Positions 21,772 to 32,469 of a stretch of 64,000 bases of DNA are shown in pieces. The notes below the pieces were generated by a model. The model saw only the letters and a list, made by a program, of their open reading frames with translations. It was not told the DNA's origin and did not search any database. The DNA lies in the NCBI GenBank assembly GCA_963924555.1, contig OZ004585.1, forward strand, positions 6,523,488 through 6,587,487, read 5' to 3'. Source of the DNA: Crambe crambe. Lineage: Eukaryota; Porifera; Demospongiae; Poecilosclerida; Crambeidae. The first letter of the stretch is position 1. Every line of letters begins with the position of its first letter. Position numbers and translations under genes: made by a program.

Positions 21772-24205
21772 TCAGAGAGAGGTAGGGATGATGCGGACAG
21801 TGGCGCACGCTGCATATAAAAGTGAAATTCTAGTTCCCCCACTTAGACTTAAAAGCTACTGTTATGATTATCCAGCCTACTAGAGCCTAAAAGTGCAAAC
21901 CAAGGAGCTTACCGTTTCAGAAATATGGCAAGCAAGTAAGTCACGCTGGATTCTTCTTAGACAGTCAAATCCCGTGAACCACTCAAACTACAGCAAGTTC
22001 TGGATAAATCCACTCCAAATTGTACCAGCTACGATCTTTTCTATTCATTGATCCTCAAAAAGAATTGAAGAAAAAGGAGGACAGTACTCGACTAACTTAT
22101 TTTTGGAAGCCATATTTTCGATAATACACATACGCATGTATTGATATCCAATTATTATACTGCTCAGCTAGCTAGCTAGCTCTAGATCTTATGTGTGTGC
22201 GTAGATCATAGACTACTCTATCAAGTCAGGGATTTTAGATTCACCTATTCATCTACCGGTAAACAAGAGTGGGGATGAAGGTAGGATCAATCTTCATTCT
22301 GTATATCCGACCAACAATCCTACATATACTGCACTATAATCTGAAGCTACTCGACATTATAGGGATTGTTGGCTGTAGGGAACAAAGATTGATCCCTTCA
22401 TCCCTACCCTTGTTTCAGCTCTTCACTAGTATCATTTTACAGCGACTTCTAAAATTGCCGTTTTCATCATCATCATCATCATCCACAAACTTATTTCAGA
22501 AATTGTTCATTCAAATGTTATAATTTATACCACACTATACTCAAAATTGACTCCGCTATAATCCTTTACCCTTAACTTGACATGTTCAAAAATAGCATAT
22601 CATTTCTCAACTCAAGCAACGATATGTGTTAATGCTTCTGCCACTGTCCTTGCGTCAGTCTTCCTCAGGGGCACTGCCTCTGGGTACTTTGTCCCAAAGT
22701 CCATCAGCGTGAGAATATATGTAACGGTTCTTTGGAGTGGTCCAAATGATGTCAACAGCAACTCTTCGAAAGGGCTCATCAATTACTGGTAGAGGTTGTA
22801 GACGGGCCTTGGGTTTCTTTGCTCTGTTTCCTCTTTGACACTGAGGGCATTCCCTGCATCATTGAGTGATGTCAGATCCCATCCCTGGCCAAAAGAAGTG
22901 CTTTGCAATCCTCAGGAACATCCTCCGCTTTCCCAAGTGGGCTGTCAATGGGGATGCATGGGCCTGGAAGATTTCCTTCCTGGCAGAAGTAGGTACACTA
23001 TCTGTGACAGCTCCTCTCCCGTTTTGTCTGTGTTGAGGTGTCGTAGCAGGTTATTGTCCACATAGTAACAGCTATTATCATCTTCCTCCACCCCTCTCCA
23101 CATAGTAACAGCTATTATCATCCTCCTCCACCTCTCTCCAGAGCTCTTGTAAGTTGACATCCTTGTGTTGTTCCTCAATCAGTCTGTCTCTGTTCATTGT
23201 AACTTTCTCATTGGTCTCCTCCTGGTTTGGGGTAGGGCGTGGCTTGTGTGATCTGGGGGGCTTCAGCTTCAAGAAGAGATCATCCTGCATTCCCACAGCC
23301 ATGGATCAATCTCTCCTGTTGTCTCCTCCTCAGGTCTGCTGGTCTCCAGATCTTTTCGGTCTTCCTCCTGCTGGTCTTCTTCCTTGTCCAACTTGTATCT
23401 CCTCCAGGTCCACGGCTCCAGCTCCAGAGTTGTTGATGTCAGCTGGATCCTGAACTTCCTCTTCATCCTTCTTCTTTTGGGCTCGTGTTTGAACAGGCAG
23501 AATGTTCTGGGTGTGGTCTCGTAGTAGCTTCAGCCAGCCTGGCATGTCTGTACCTATAGGGCAGTGCAATGTAGGAATCCCTTAGTGATGACAGATAGTG
23601 AACCTGGAGGCTCTCATAGCCCAATCTCATAGCTGTTGGATACGAAGATGATTTCATCCCAAATCCTCAAACAGACATTCTCCATCCTGTACAGCATCTC
23701 CTTGGGGCTGCCTTCTTTCGGACAACAGTCATGTCAGCTCCACTACCGGTAGATGGATTGGTGAATCTAAATCCCCAAGTTGATACAGTAGTTATCTAGC
23801 TAGCTAGAGATAGCTAATTTGGATTCAAATACATGCGCATGCGTATTATAGAAAAGATGGCTTCCACTAATTGAATTAGTAGAGTGATGTGCTCCTTATC
23901 CAGAAATCATAGCTGTAGCTTGAGTGGTTCGAGAGATATGGTAGTCTAAGAAGAAGAATAATAATTATAGAAGAAGAAGAATCCAGCGATTTACCTGCTT
24001 GCCGTATTTCTGAAACGGTAAGCTCCCTGGTCCTGAAACTTGGTCTGCACATTGTAGTAGGCTCTAGTAGGCTGGATAATCATTCACAGTAGCTTTCGTT
24101 AGGTCTAAGTGGGGGAACTAGAATTTCACTTTTGTATTAGTCTATAGGTGGCACGCGTGGCCGTCCGAGTCATCCCTACATAGAGAGTGCTACCGCACTC
24201 TCTGA
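21772..24205. mobile_element. 2.4-kb TA-flanked inverted-repeat transposon filling an intron
   Basis: Inverted arms of roughly 450 bp (21772-22260 and 23745-24205) bound the element. The outer ends begin TCAGAGAG and end CTCTCTGA and are flanked by TA at 21770-21771 and 24206-24207. The right end forms a short terminal hairpin. The arms are closely related to two arms at 58060-58480 and 58755-59345. Between the arms lie a small palindrome at about 22262-22420, the dispersed repeat 22425-22610 and a Ty3/gypsy pol fragment. Removing the element and one TA leaves an intron of about 126 bp, similar to the other introns of this gene. It has no transposase. Confidence 0.7.
22620..23735 (-). pseudogene. 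Ty3/gypsy pol remnant (integrase zinc finger region)
   Basis: The minus strand shows retroelement integrase features broken across frames: a linker with TSTDKTGEEL-like sequence, then HLGKRRMFLRIAKHFFWPGM and CRECPQCQRGNRAKK (HHCC zinc finger) and PVIDEPFRRVAVDI at the start of the catalytic core. Upstream, near 23720, GADMTVV could be a protease remnant. A segment of about 43 bp at 23057-23143 is tandemly duplicated. Reverse transcriptase and RNase H are missing. It lies inside the transposon 21772-24205. Confidence 0.65.
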
Positions 24206-24288
24206 TATGTCCCTTGTTCATGAGAAAAATATAGCAATAGTGTGTTAGTGCCTTGATAAAAATGATTCCTCCATTTCAATCTAATTAG

Positions 24289-24353
24289 AAGTAAAGATGG
24301 GTACTAGCAAGAAAGCCATGAAGCAATCAAGAGGAAAACCTCAATCTGAAAAT
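24289..24353 (+). CDS. Linker cassette A, copy 1
   Basis: A 65-nt exon (phase 1 in, phase 0 out) with acceptor TCTAATTAG and donor GTAAGTTT encodes VKMGTSKKAMKQSRGKPQSEN. It is clearly homologous to 46632-46696 and 48059-48123, which have the same length, phases and a GTAAGTTTTCC-like intron start. The basic composition suggests a nuclear-localisation-like or charged linker. Confidence 0.65.
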
Positions 24354-24557
24354 GTAAGTTTTCCTTATTTTCGTGAGACTTGCATGTTTACTAAATTTGG
24401 GGCTCCAATCTTTCTCTGCCTATTATGATTTCTTCTTTCATATTTTTTTTTGCTGTGAGTGTAAAATGAGAAAAGTACATTAATGTGTCTTTTAGTGTAA
24501 AATATTTCAGTGTGCCATGATTATTTGTTGTCTTTCTAGAAGTAAAAGTATGCTTCA

Positions 24558-24571
24558 TCTCTCTCTCTCTC

Positions 24572-24637
<66 letters not shown>
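24558..24637 (+). repeat. (CT)n microsatellite serving as polypyrimidine tract
   Basis: About 80 bases of CT repeat with one CC interruption end four bases before the AG acceptor of the exon at 24642. The repeat therefore occupies the position of the polypyrimidine tract. Confidence 0.85.
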
Positions 24638-24640
<3 letters not shown>

Positions 24641-24641
24641 G

Positions 24642-24681
24642 AAATTGAGGGTGCACAAAACAGATGATGAATCAGATAATG
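24642..24681 (+). CDS. Linker cassette B, copy 1
   Basis: A 40-nt exon, phase 0 in and phase 1 out, encoding KLRVHKTDDESDN. It directly follows the CT microsatellite and ends at GTGAGCAT. Homologous to 48461-48500 and, more loosely, 47149-47194 and 4659-4794. The next exon of this gene was not identified. Confidence 0.6.
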
Positions 24682-26436
24682 GTGAGCATTTTATTTCCTT
24701 TTCCCCCCAAAATAATACTGATATAGCTATGTACATTCGTATAGTATCACTTCATTAACCCGCAGCATATGCTCAAGGGTTACAGTACTCAGTTCACCTG
24801 TATATCCACCACGCTGCCAGTATTGATTGTAGGATACTTTAATTTCAGTATTGAAAAAGGCTATATGGCAGCTCTATACCGCTTTACAGGCCTGCTTTTT
24901 TTGCAGGGCAATGGAAAAGCAAAGGGCCTGGTATCAATTGCATGCGCATGCGCTTCAACCCTTGAATTAAAAGGGATTCGCTATATTTTCGTGCTCATCT
25001 GTTATATAAATCATTAATCATTGTAATTTTGAGACCTGAGTCTGCAGCTCTAGCTAGCTACTGTTGAACAGTTCTGATGCTTTTGGTCTTTCTGCGCTAT
25101 ATTCAACTCACTTCACTCTCAGAAGAGCTGTTCATGAACGAATGAAGTGATGTATTAAATTTTGTGTCGCTATAGCCAATGATTGATGTCCATGAGCATG
25201 AGAGATAGTGCTGTTCTTGTCGTGTTTCAGTTTATTTCGCTTATGTAGATCAGGTCTGGAGCCAGATCTAGCTAGCTGATAGAATGCAGGTGCTAGCTAC
25301 TATGTTTGTAATAGTTATATCTGATTTTAAGCTCAATTTGCACCCTTGGGTCAAGAGCTTTAGATCGGATATTTACCTGAGCACGAGGGTCTGCCAAGTC
25401 CGAAGATACGCTCAAAATAACAGCTCGCTGAGGCCAGTTTTGCCTTTAATTCTAGCAACTCTCAGAAAAGCTTGTTGGGTTTGAAACGTGGAATTTTAAT
25501 GATATTCTTTGACCACATTTCAAACCCAACGAACTTTTCAGAGAGTAGAGGCAGAACTTCCTGTCTTGTACACCACTGCATGCAGCTACCATACTTAGCC
25601 CCATCCCCAGGTTCTATTGAAAATAAAGCAATTATTGTTTATGTGTGTAATATACAGGCAATTACCTGTAGGTAATGTTATTATTCTCAGTTAGTCTCTA
25701 GATAGCTACTAGCTTGAGCTAGTATCTAGAGAAGTTTTACATAACCTGAGTGAGATTCCTTCCTCCTTTTCTTTATTGTTTATGTCCAGTTTTTCCATAC
25801 TGTAGTACTTATGCTCAACAGGACTGTCTTTATTGTTTTTGGTGCTCAGAATATTTTTTCAATAAATAAACATCCATTTACGGAGAGTGTATGAGAAGCC
25901 TCAGAATTCCGAGGCTAATGTGACCAGGCTCTCTTTTAGACAGGTCGCAAAAGAGTGAGGCTACTGCCATACTATGTCTCTGCTGTCTACTGAAGTAGGA
26001 GAATCCAGTCCTGAGGCATGCCCTGAGGCATGTCATGCATGGTGGATATTTGATGTAAAATAAGTCTCTGCTGCTGACCTGTGCAAGAAGCTTCTAGAAG
26101 TCGGACAAAAATGAGTATAATAATGATAACAATCATAATAGTAAACACTATATTGACATTGGCATCAGAGAGCTTCAGGTCGCTGTTGTCTTGTTTGAAT
26201 TTGCTACTATGACAAGAACGCCTAACTATTTAATGCTTGAACTAAATAAATTCATTAGGGATTCAGATCATCGAATTCTAATTAAAAGATTTGGTTTACT
26301 AATATAATTATAATAAATGGGTGTGACTACCACGCCCAACATAAAGTGGGCACACCCATTTCCTGGCCTGACCAATTAAAATTTGCTTGCTACGGCCCTG
26401 GACAGTCAATACTGGCTGCCACTCAATTCTTTACAT
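24682..26436. other. No gene recognised; repeat remnants
   Basis: It contains a derivative of the ACCCTCAGC transposon family at about 24757-24960 and a small hairpin at 25465-25545 (AAAAGCTTGTTGGGTTTGAA and its complement), a family also seen at 49600 and 51725. A CAGGGCCGTAGC-like element end lies near 26385-26400. Open frames here are short and show no domain. Confidence 0.45.
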
Positions 26437-26637
26437 TGAAGCGAATCTAGCAAACTTCTTTTTCAACAGCAGACAGAACAATTAAAATATTCAAAAACAG
26501 CATGAGGCCTTATATGGTCTCAGTGACATCAATTAACACTAAGCTAGCTAATTACCCATACACACAACAAAGGTCCTAAAGTTCTAGAAGGTTCCAGACT
26601 AGATGGTTCGGTAATCTGGTAGCTATGTGCCGCCACA
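26437..26637 (-). repeat. 3' LTR, 201 bp
   Basis: On the minus strand the LTR begins TGTGGCGGCACATAGCTAC immediately after the polypurine tract and ends CTTCA, giving the usual TG...CA. It contains a TATA-like word in CCATATAAGG. The first 19 bases are repeated exactly at 29246-29228, the remnant of the 5' LTR. Confidence 0.7.
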
Positions 26638-26639
26638 GG

Positions 26640-29227
26640 ACTCCCCCCCCCAGAACCGTCGTTGTATGGTGGACGTGGCTTTGTAGGTGGACGTCCTCTG
26701 CGCCGTGGCTTGGCTACTTGGACTGGTTCGTCTGTGTCAAGGTGAGCCGGTTTGAGGCGGTCAATGGAGACTGTGTTGGGCTTGCCACCAAAATCAATAG
26801 TGAAGAACTTCGGGTCCCTGCTTATAACGTGGAAAGGTCCCTCATATGGGCTTTGGAGTGCTGAGTGCCTGGTGTCACAACGGATGAAGACATAATCACT
26901 ATTCCGTAGGTGGAAGGGCATAGATGATTTTGGTTTGCAATGGCGGGTGGTGGGTATAGGTGAAAACTTGCTGACAATTTCTCGCAGCTGTGGTAGGACA
27001 CTGGCTGGTGTGTGAGTTGTTGGAGTAGTGGCAATGAAATCACCAGGGACTGTGACAGGAGCGCCAAATAAAAGTTCAGCCGAGGAACACCTGAGATCAT
27101 CTTTTGGGGCTGTACGAATGCCCAGCAATACCCAAGGTAGTGCGTCTAGCCAGTTCAGGCCTGTAAGTCGAGCTCTAAGGGAGGACTTCAGGTGTCAGTG
27201 AAAACGTTCTACAAGGCCGTTTGCCTGTGGATGGTAAGCAGTTGTGTGATGCAGCTTGATGCCCAAGAGCTTGGCGATGGTGGACCATAACTTTGAGGTG
27301 AATTGGGAGCCTCTGTCAGAGGTCAAATCCATGGCATGCCAAAACGGGCAATCCAGTGGAAGACTAATGCCCTGGCACATGTCTCAGTGTCAGTTCCCTT
27401 CAGTGGGATTGCTTCCGGCCATCTGGTAAACCGGTCCACGATGGTGAGGAGGTGTGTGTAGCCCTGTGATGGCGGTAGTGGGCCAACAAGGTCAATGTGA
27501 ATGTGATCGAATCGACGGTGTGGCACCTCAAAAACCTGGGGTGGGGCTCTTGTGTGTTGTTGGACCTTGGATTCTTGACAAGCTATGCAAGTCTTCACCC
27601 ACTGGGCTACTTCCTTGCGCACCCCTTTCCACACATACCTATCCATAATGAGCTTTTGGGTTGTCCGGATGGAGGGATGTGATAGGCTATGTACAACATC
27701 GAATACTGTCTTACGGAAACTCCTGGGGACAATCGGTCTTGGCTGGCCAGTTGAGATATCGCAGAGAAGTGTCATATCTGTTGGACCAAATGGGATATCT
27801 TGGAGTGACCATCCTGAAGTGGCAGTTTTGTATGTGTCCATCTCCTGGTCATCCTGCTGTGCTGTTGCCATGGCAGTGAAGTCAATCCCCTTGCCGAAAC
27901 TGTGCACACCATTGATGACAATCCGTGACAGTGCGTCTGCCACAAGATTGGTCTTTCCTGCTATGTGCTTAACACAGGTGGTGTACTCTGAAATTGCAGC
28001 TAAATGTCGCTGTTGTCGGGCTGACCAAAGTTCAGATACTTTGGCAAAAGCAAATGTGAGTGGCTTGTGATCTGTGAAAACCGTGAAATTCTCTCCCTTC
28101 CAGGAAGTAACGGAATGCCGCACAGCTAGATAAACAGCCAGGAGCTCACGGTCGAAGGTGCTGTATTTCTTCTCTGCTGGTCGGAGTGCTTTGCTGAAAA
28201 AAGCAAGTGGCCATGAATCGTCAACGAGCTGTTCGAGTACTGCACCTACGGCAACACTTGAAGCATCAACAGTGACAGCTAAGGGAGCATTGGTTTGGGG
28301 GTATGCCAGCATGGTAGCATGGACTAAGGCTTCCTTGGTACGTTCAAATGCCAATATGCTTTCCTCAGTCCACTGCAGCTGTTTCGGTTTCCCTGCAGTA
28401 GTTTGATACAGAGGCTGCATGATATGAGCCGCTGACGGGATGAAACGATGATAGAAATTCACCATGCCGAGGAACTCTTGTAATCCCTTGACTGTTGAAG
28501 GTCTGGTGAACTTCCTGATAGCTGCTGTCTTGCAAGGTAGGGGTGTGATGCCATGTTTTGTGATGTGGTGTCCCAGGAAATCGATCTCCTGCTTGCCGAA
28601 CTGGCACTTGGCTAAGTTGAGTACAAGGCCATACTGTTGAAGCTGTTCGAACAACTGTCACAGGTGCTTTCGGTGTTCTGCCCTGTTGCGGCTGGCAACC
28701 AGTATGTCATCGATGTAGCCAAAGGTGAAGTCCAGGCCCTGAAGTACAGTGTCTATGAGACGCTGAAACGTCTGTGCTGCGTTTTTTAGGCCAAAAGGCA
28801 TACGGAGAAATTCCCACAACCCAAAAGGGGTGATGACGGCTGTCTTGGGGATGTCATCTGGGTGGACTGGAATTTGGTGGTAGCTTCGGACTAGGTCAAT
28901 CTTGGAGAAGACTCTGGCGCCAGCCAAATTAGCTGCAAAATCCTGTATATGTGGCACAGGATAGCGATCTGGTGTTGTTGCGGCATTCAATCGGCGAAAA
29001 TCTCCGCATGGCCTCCAATCACCTGAAGATTTGGGCACCATGTGGAGGGGTGAGGACCATTGGCTATTGGAACGGCGGATGATGCCCATCTCCTCCATTT
29101 TCCTAAACTCTTCCTTGGCTATCTGTAACTTGTCCGGGGGAAGTCGTCGTGCCCGTGCATGAACAGGTGGTCCTTTCGTGGGGATGAAGAGGTCCACACC
29201 ATGCTTGGGGGTGGGGTTATCGAATGA
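26640..29227 (-). pseudogene. Ty3/gypsy pol pseudogene (RT, RNase H, integrase)
   Basis: On the minus strand the reverse transcriptase is recognisable from [33 protein letters not shown] and the catalytic [11 protein letters not shown]; the RNase H from VTVDASSVAVGAVL and FTDHKPLTFAF; the integrase from the HHCC region, HIDLVGPLPPS and SDRGSQFTS. The frame is broken three times: an in-frame TGA near 28658-28660, a frameshift near 27330, and another TGA near 27195. Both stops lie where CGA is the likely ancestor. It ends with a chromodomain-free, proline-rich tail. Confidence 0.85.
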
Positions 29228-29296
29228 GTAGCTATGTGCCGCCACAACATACACAAACTTACATTCAACTTTAAGTACTAAGAAAAAAGGATAGAA

Positions 29297-29533
29297 ACAA
29301 GTGAGCGCTTCTAAATAAAAGGTTAAGTAGGGATAGCCTAAAATCTAGCTGGGCTTTAGCTATAATGTACTGCAGCCTCGTATGAAAACAATCCCTACTT
29401 TTACAACTGCCATAGCTAGCTATAGCTAGGTAGTGGATGTAAATGTAGGGATTGTTTTCATACGAGGCTGCAGTACATTATAGCTAAAGCCCAGCTAGAT
29501 TTTAGGCTATCCCTACTTAACCTTTTTATTGCA
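29297..29533. repeat. Foldback MITE with ACAAGTGAGCG end
   Basis: A hairpin with arms of about 100 bp: GCCTAAAATCTAGCTGGGCT at the left is complemented at 29490-29510. The outer part carries TCTAAATAAAAGG and GTAGGGATAG. It is a close relative of 49899-50126. Confidence 0.8.
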
Positions 29534-29868
29534 GCGAGCAAGCTGACTCTCAGGTCATGACTCATTGAAATTTTAAATATATACAAGTGAGCTAGCTAAT
29601 CCCTTCCTTACCGTGAAAAATAACGATTGCAAGAGAAGAAGACTCATGCTACATATGCAGCTATTCTGCATAACATCGATTATTTTCCGCGCATGTCCGT
29701 AAACTATGCTGGTCCATATTAAAATGGGAAATGGTCGAATTGGCAGCCTATGCTAGCAGTGTCTGAACTACAGACTCCATTTTGAATTATCGCATGTAAA
29801 ATATACTGCTTGGAGAACTGCACAGATATGATTAAACATGCAGGTTAGACAGCAGCAGCTAGCTAATG

Positions 29869-30026
29869 TGACAGTCGAGGGTAGAAATCAAACTTTATTC
29901 ACGTTTTAGTCAAAGTTTCCTTTTGTCATGACTAATGCTCTACAATACAATTTTCTGCCTTTCGAACTTTTTTTTTCAAAAGTAGAAAGCGTGAATAAAG
30001 TTTTATTTCTACCCTCGACTGTCACT
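29869..30026. mobile_element. 157-bp MITE with 36-bp terminal repeats
   Basis: The left end GTGACAGTCGAGGGTAGAAA and its continuation through TTTATTCACG are mirrored at the right end, which finishes CTACCCTCGACTGTCAC. TAAT lies on both sides and is the likely target duplication. The interior is non-coding. Confidence 0.75.
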
Positions 30027-30129
30027 AATACATAAAGCCATCGTAGACTTGTAACTAAAGATACTCCAGCTATATATCTATTCTGTTGCTCTAATCAACT
30101 CACCTTGTAGTATAGCCTAGATGAAGTAT

Positions 30130-30620
30130 AGGTAGGGTAAAACGGGGTAATTCCGGTCACTCTTTGAACGGTCTGACTTAACTTGTTTGCTGGACATAAA
30201 GTACTGGACTAAAAACATCACTACTCCTACTGCATACACTTGGATGCAAGTACTATTCGTGCACAAATTTTCACAGCTCCTGAGTTCACAGTTTCGGGAA
30301 AAAAATGATTCTAATATATTTGTTCTAAATATCAGTTTTATACATTTTGGGGAATTCCGGTCATTTTGAAAAACATGCGTTCATGAAGCTTGTGAGCTGC
30401 CCTGTGACTGTGTGAGCAGGAAAAGGTAGGATATCTTGTAGGGTACTGTATGCTATCCCAAATTCAATTGCTGCACTTTGAATGTTCTTTCCCTCTCTAA
30501 TAGCACCAATAGCATCCTGAATTCTTGCCTCCTCCTTACAAGCCCCTTGCAAAGTCTTCCTTATTCGATCTCCTTGGCATCTTGGAAAATTTTCTTCACT
30601 TTTTTTCAAATCCACTACAC
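30130..30620 (-). pseudogene. pogo/psq-type helix-turn-helix transposase fragment
   Basis: On the minus strand at about 30400-30560 a helix-turn-helix of the psq/pogo type is visible: IQDAIGAIREGKNIQSAAIE, then FGIAYSTLQ. Only this DNA-binding part remains; the catalytic part is absent. Two direct copies of a GGGNAATTCCGGTCA word lie at 30147 and 30350 and may be element ends. Confidence 0.5.
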
Positions 30621-31197
30621 TATGCATAGTTGCATCTAGCATGAATAGGTAGTGTTTATAAACACCTTCATATTTCACTACCTACACATTCCTGCCTATA
30701 TATTCACTTTGCGGTTTAGGTACATTTCATCTCTGCTGCTCTGTTTTTGCAGTAGATTTGAATGTTGGACATCGAAGTTACTTATTAATTTTTATTCATG
30801 GCCTTTCAGTTCAGTGATCAATCTTATTCAAGGAACAAGGAGAGATTTACTGAAGTTTTGGGAAGTTGAAATTATCAATTTCATGCAGTTAGATATTTTT
30901 AAAGATTTGCAGTATAAAAAAAAAGCTAGCTAGAGCTCAATTCTAGAGAATGTTTTAGTTTATGGTCCACTCTATCTGCAAACTATATTTTATATCTTTG
31001 TAGAAGCAGTAGTTCTTGCAGCGCAGTATGTAGAAACTGGAGTGACCTGAGCTCCATTAGCATTTGTCCTTCACATCAGATTCATTCGGCTCATACAATA
31101 TGATGAAACTTCCAATGAACTGCATAGTGTAACAATATCAAACGATAAGCTGGTCAAGAAGAAGTTGCTCCCAGGGTATCTTTATGAATAGCTAGGT

Positions 31198-31236
31198 GCA
31201 CAAAATCGCTCATAATTATTATGAGCGATTTTGTGC
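31198..31236. other. Perfect 18-bp-arm hairpin
   Basis: GCACAAAATCGCTCATAA is followed by TTA and then by its exact complement TTATGAGCGATTTTGTGC. The arms have no mismatch. It lies about 100 bp before the transmembrane exon. It could be a small foldback-element remnant, or could fold as RNA. Confidence 0.7.
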
Positions 31237-31339
31237 TAATTAAGAATTAATGTGTAATTAAGAAGTTAGAGCCCATTACATACATGCCTATCAAAGTTGG
31301 AGTAAAAAGAAAGCACCCTGATACTGCATAAAAAGTTAG

Positions 31340-31489
31340 GAGGAGGAATTTCTCCTGGTAGTATTATTGGGATAGTCATTGGAGCACTAATATTAATCAT
31401 TAGCATTTCAGTACTACCAATAATCATTGTCGTATTAGTTGGGAGAGAAGTTCGGAGAGAAGCTAGGAGAAATCAAAGGAGAGATGAAA
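31340..31489 (+). CDS. Transmembrane exon of an NHL-repeat membrane protein
   Basis: A 150-nt exon (phase 1 in, phase 1 out) encodes SPGSIIGIVIGALILIIS and a further hydrophobic run, then an arginine-rich stop-transfer segment (REVRREARRNQRR). This is a type I transmembrane helix with a cytosolic basic collar. The donor would be GTTAGT, weak but usable, and the frame then continues into the NHL exon at 31700. The hydrophobic segment resembles the receptor-kinase transmembrane exon at about 36780-36946 (GSIIGVSVSLGAILLL), so the two genes probably share an ancestral exon. The ectodomain exons were not found. Confidence 0.65.
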
Positions 31490-31699
31490 GTTAGTCATGA
31501 AATTTATTATTCTGACACATCAGTAAAATTACTATGCATTATTAATTGCCACACAAAAATAGAACATTAGCCATTGAGAAAATCTAAATTTGATTTGAAT
31601 ATAAACTTTCTAACTATCTCAAAGCATGTACATTTGATAGCTCATGCAGTTTCTTCCAGGAAATAATTCAATATCACTGTCTTCCTTTTATCATTGCAG

Positions 31700-32469
31700 C
31701 ACTGGGAAATATCCCAAGTCCAAATATGCTAGCAGTGACTGATGATAATATAATAATAGTTGGAGATGATTCTGCTGAACCTGTCATGATCTATTCTAAA
31801 GACAGGAAGAAATTCGCCTCTTTTAAACTCCGAGGGGGAAAAAAAACACATCCCAGAGGAGTATCAACAGATGGTACATACATATTCATCACAGATAGAG
31901 CTAATCAATCCATCTCAAAGTACACCTTTGATGGAGTCTTAGTCAAATCTGTTGTTGGTGAGATAAATGGTAATTGTGGTATTTCAATTAATCAAAGATT
32001 GGGAAGAGTTTACATTGCAGACCAAGAGAACAGCAGGATACAAGTGCTGGACATGGATCTTAAGCCTATGGAAACATTTGGTAGGAAAGGAAATGGGAAG
32101 GAAGAGTTTGATAAACCACGTGATGTTGCAGTGGTCGATGATGGCACTGTTTATGTTACAGATACTAACAATAATCGTATACAGGTGTTGGACACTAATG
32201 GAAGATTCAGACAGTTTGGTAATGACAGTCTTCACTCACCTATGGGAATATGTGTTGATTCTAATAATCGTGTATTGGTTGCTGATCATCACCCTGACAA
32301 TCGCAAAATATATGCATTTAATCTTCAAGGAGAATACCTCTCTTCATTAGATGTAAATGAAGATGGAGAAGAGTTTACAGATCTTATCGGCATAGCCGTT
32401 GATAGTGATGGAAAGATATACTCAGCTGACTATGGTGGCAACTGTGTACATGTTATTGAAAAATTTTGA
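31700..32469 (+). CDS. NHL-repeat beta-propeller, C-terminal exon
   Basis: A 770-nt terminal exon, entering in phase 1 after the acceptor TATCATTGCAG and ending at the stop TGA. It encodes about 256 residues with five to six NHL blades: HPRGVSTDGTYIFITDRAN, GRVYIADQENSRIQVLD, PRDVAVVDDGTVYVTDTNN, PMGICVDSNNRVLVADHHP and LIGIAVDSDGKIYSADYGG. NHL propellers bind proteins or RNA; after a transmembrane helix this one would be cytosolic. No RING, B-box or filamin domain precedes it. The frame is intact, unlike the relative at 34395-34900. Confidence 0.85.

Larger units (their letters stand above)
26437..29246 (-). mobile_element. Truncated Ty3/gypsy LTR retrotransposon
   Basis: Read on the minus strand, the element consists of a 19-bp LTR start (29246-29228), pol from the start of reverse transcriptase to integrase, a G-rich polypurine tract (about 26655-26638) and a full 3' LTR. 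A four-base ACAT flanks it on both sides (26433-26436 and 29247-29250), consistent with the target duplication. Most of the 5' LTR, the primer-binding site, gag and protease have been deleted internally, so the element is incapable of moving by itself. Confidence 0.8.

Noticed and set aside
22835-23453. Open frames on the plus strand
   Set aside because: Complementary to the gypsy pol fragment, which is recognisable only on the minus strand.
24391-24736. Arg-Glu dipeptide repeat proteins on the minus strand
   Set aside because: Antisense translation of the CT microsatellite.
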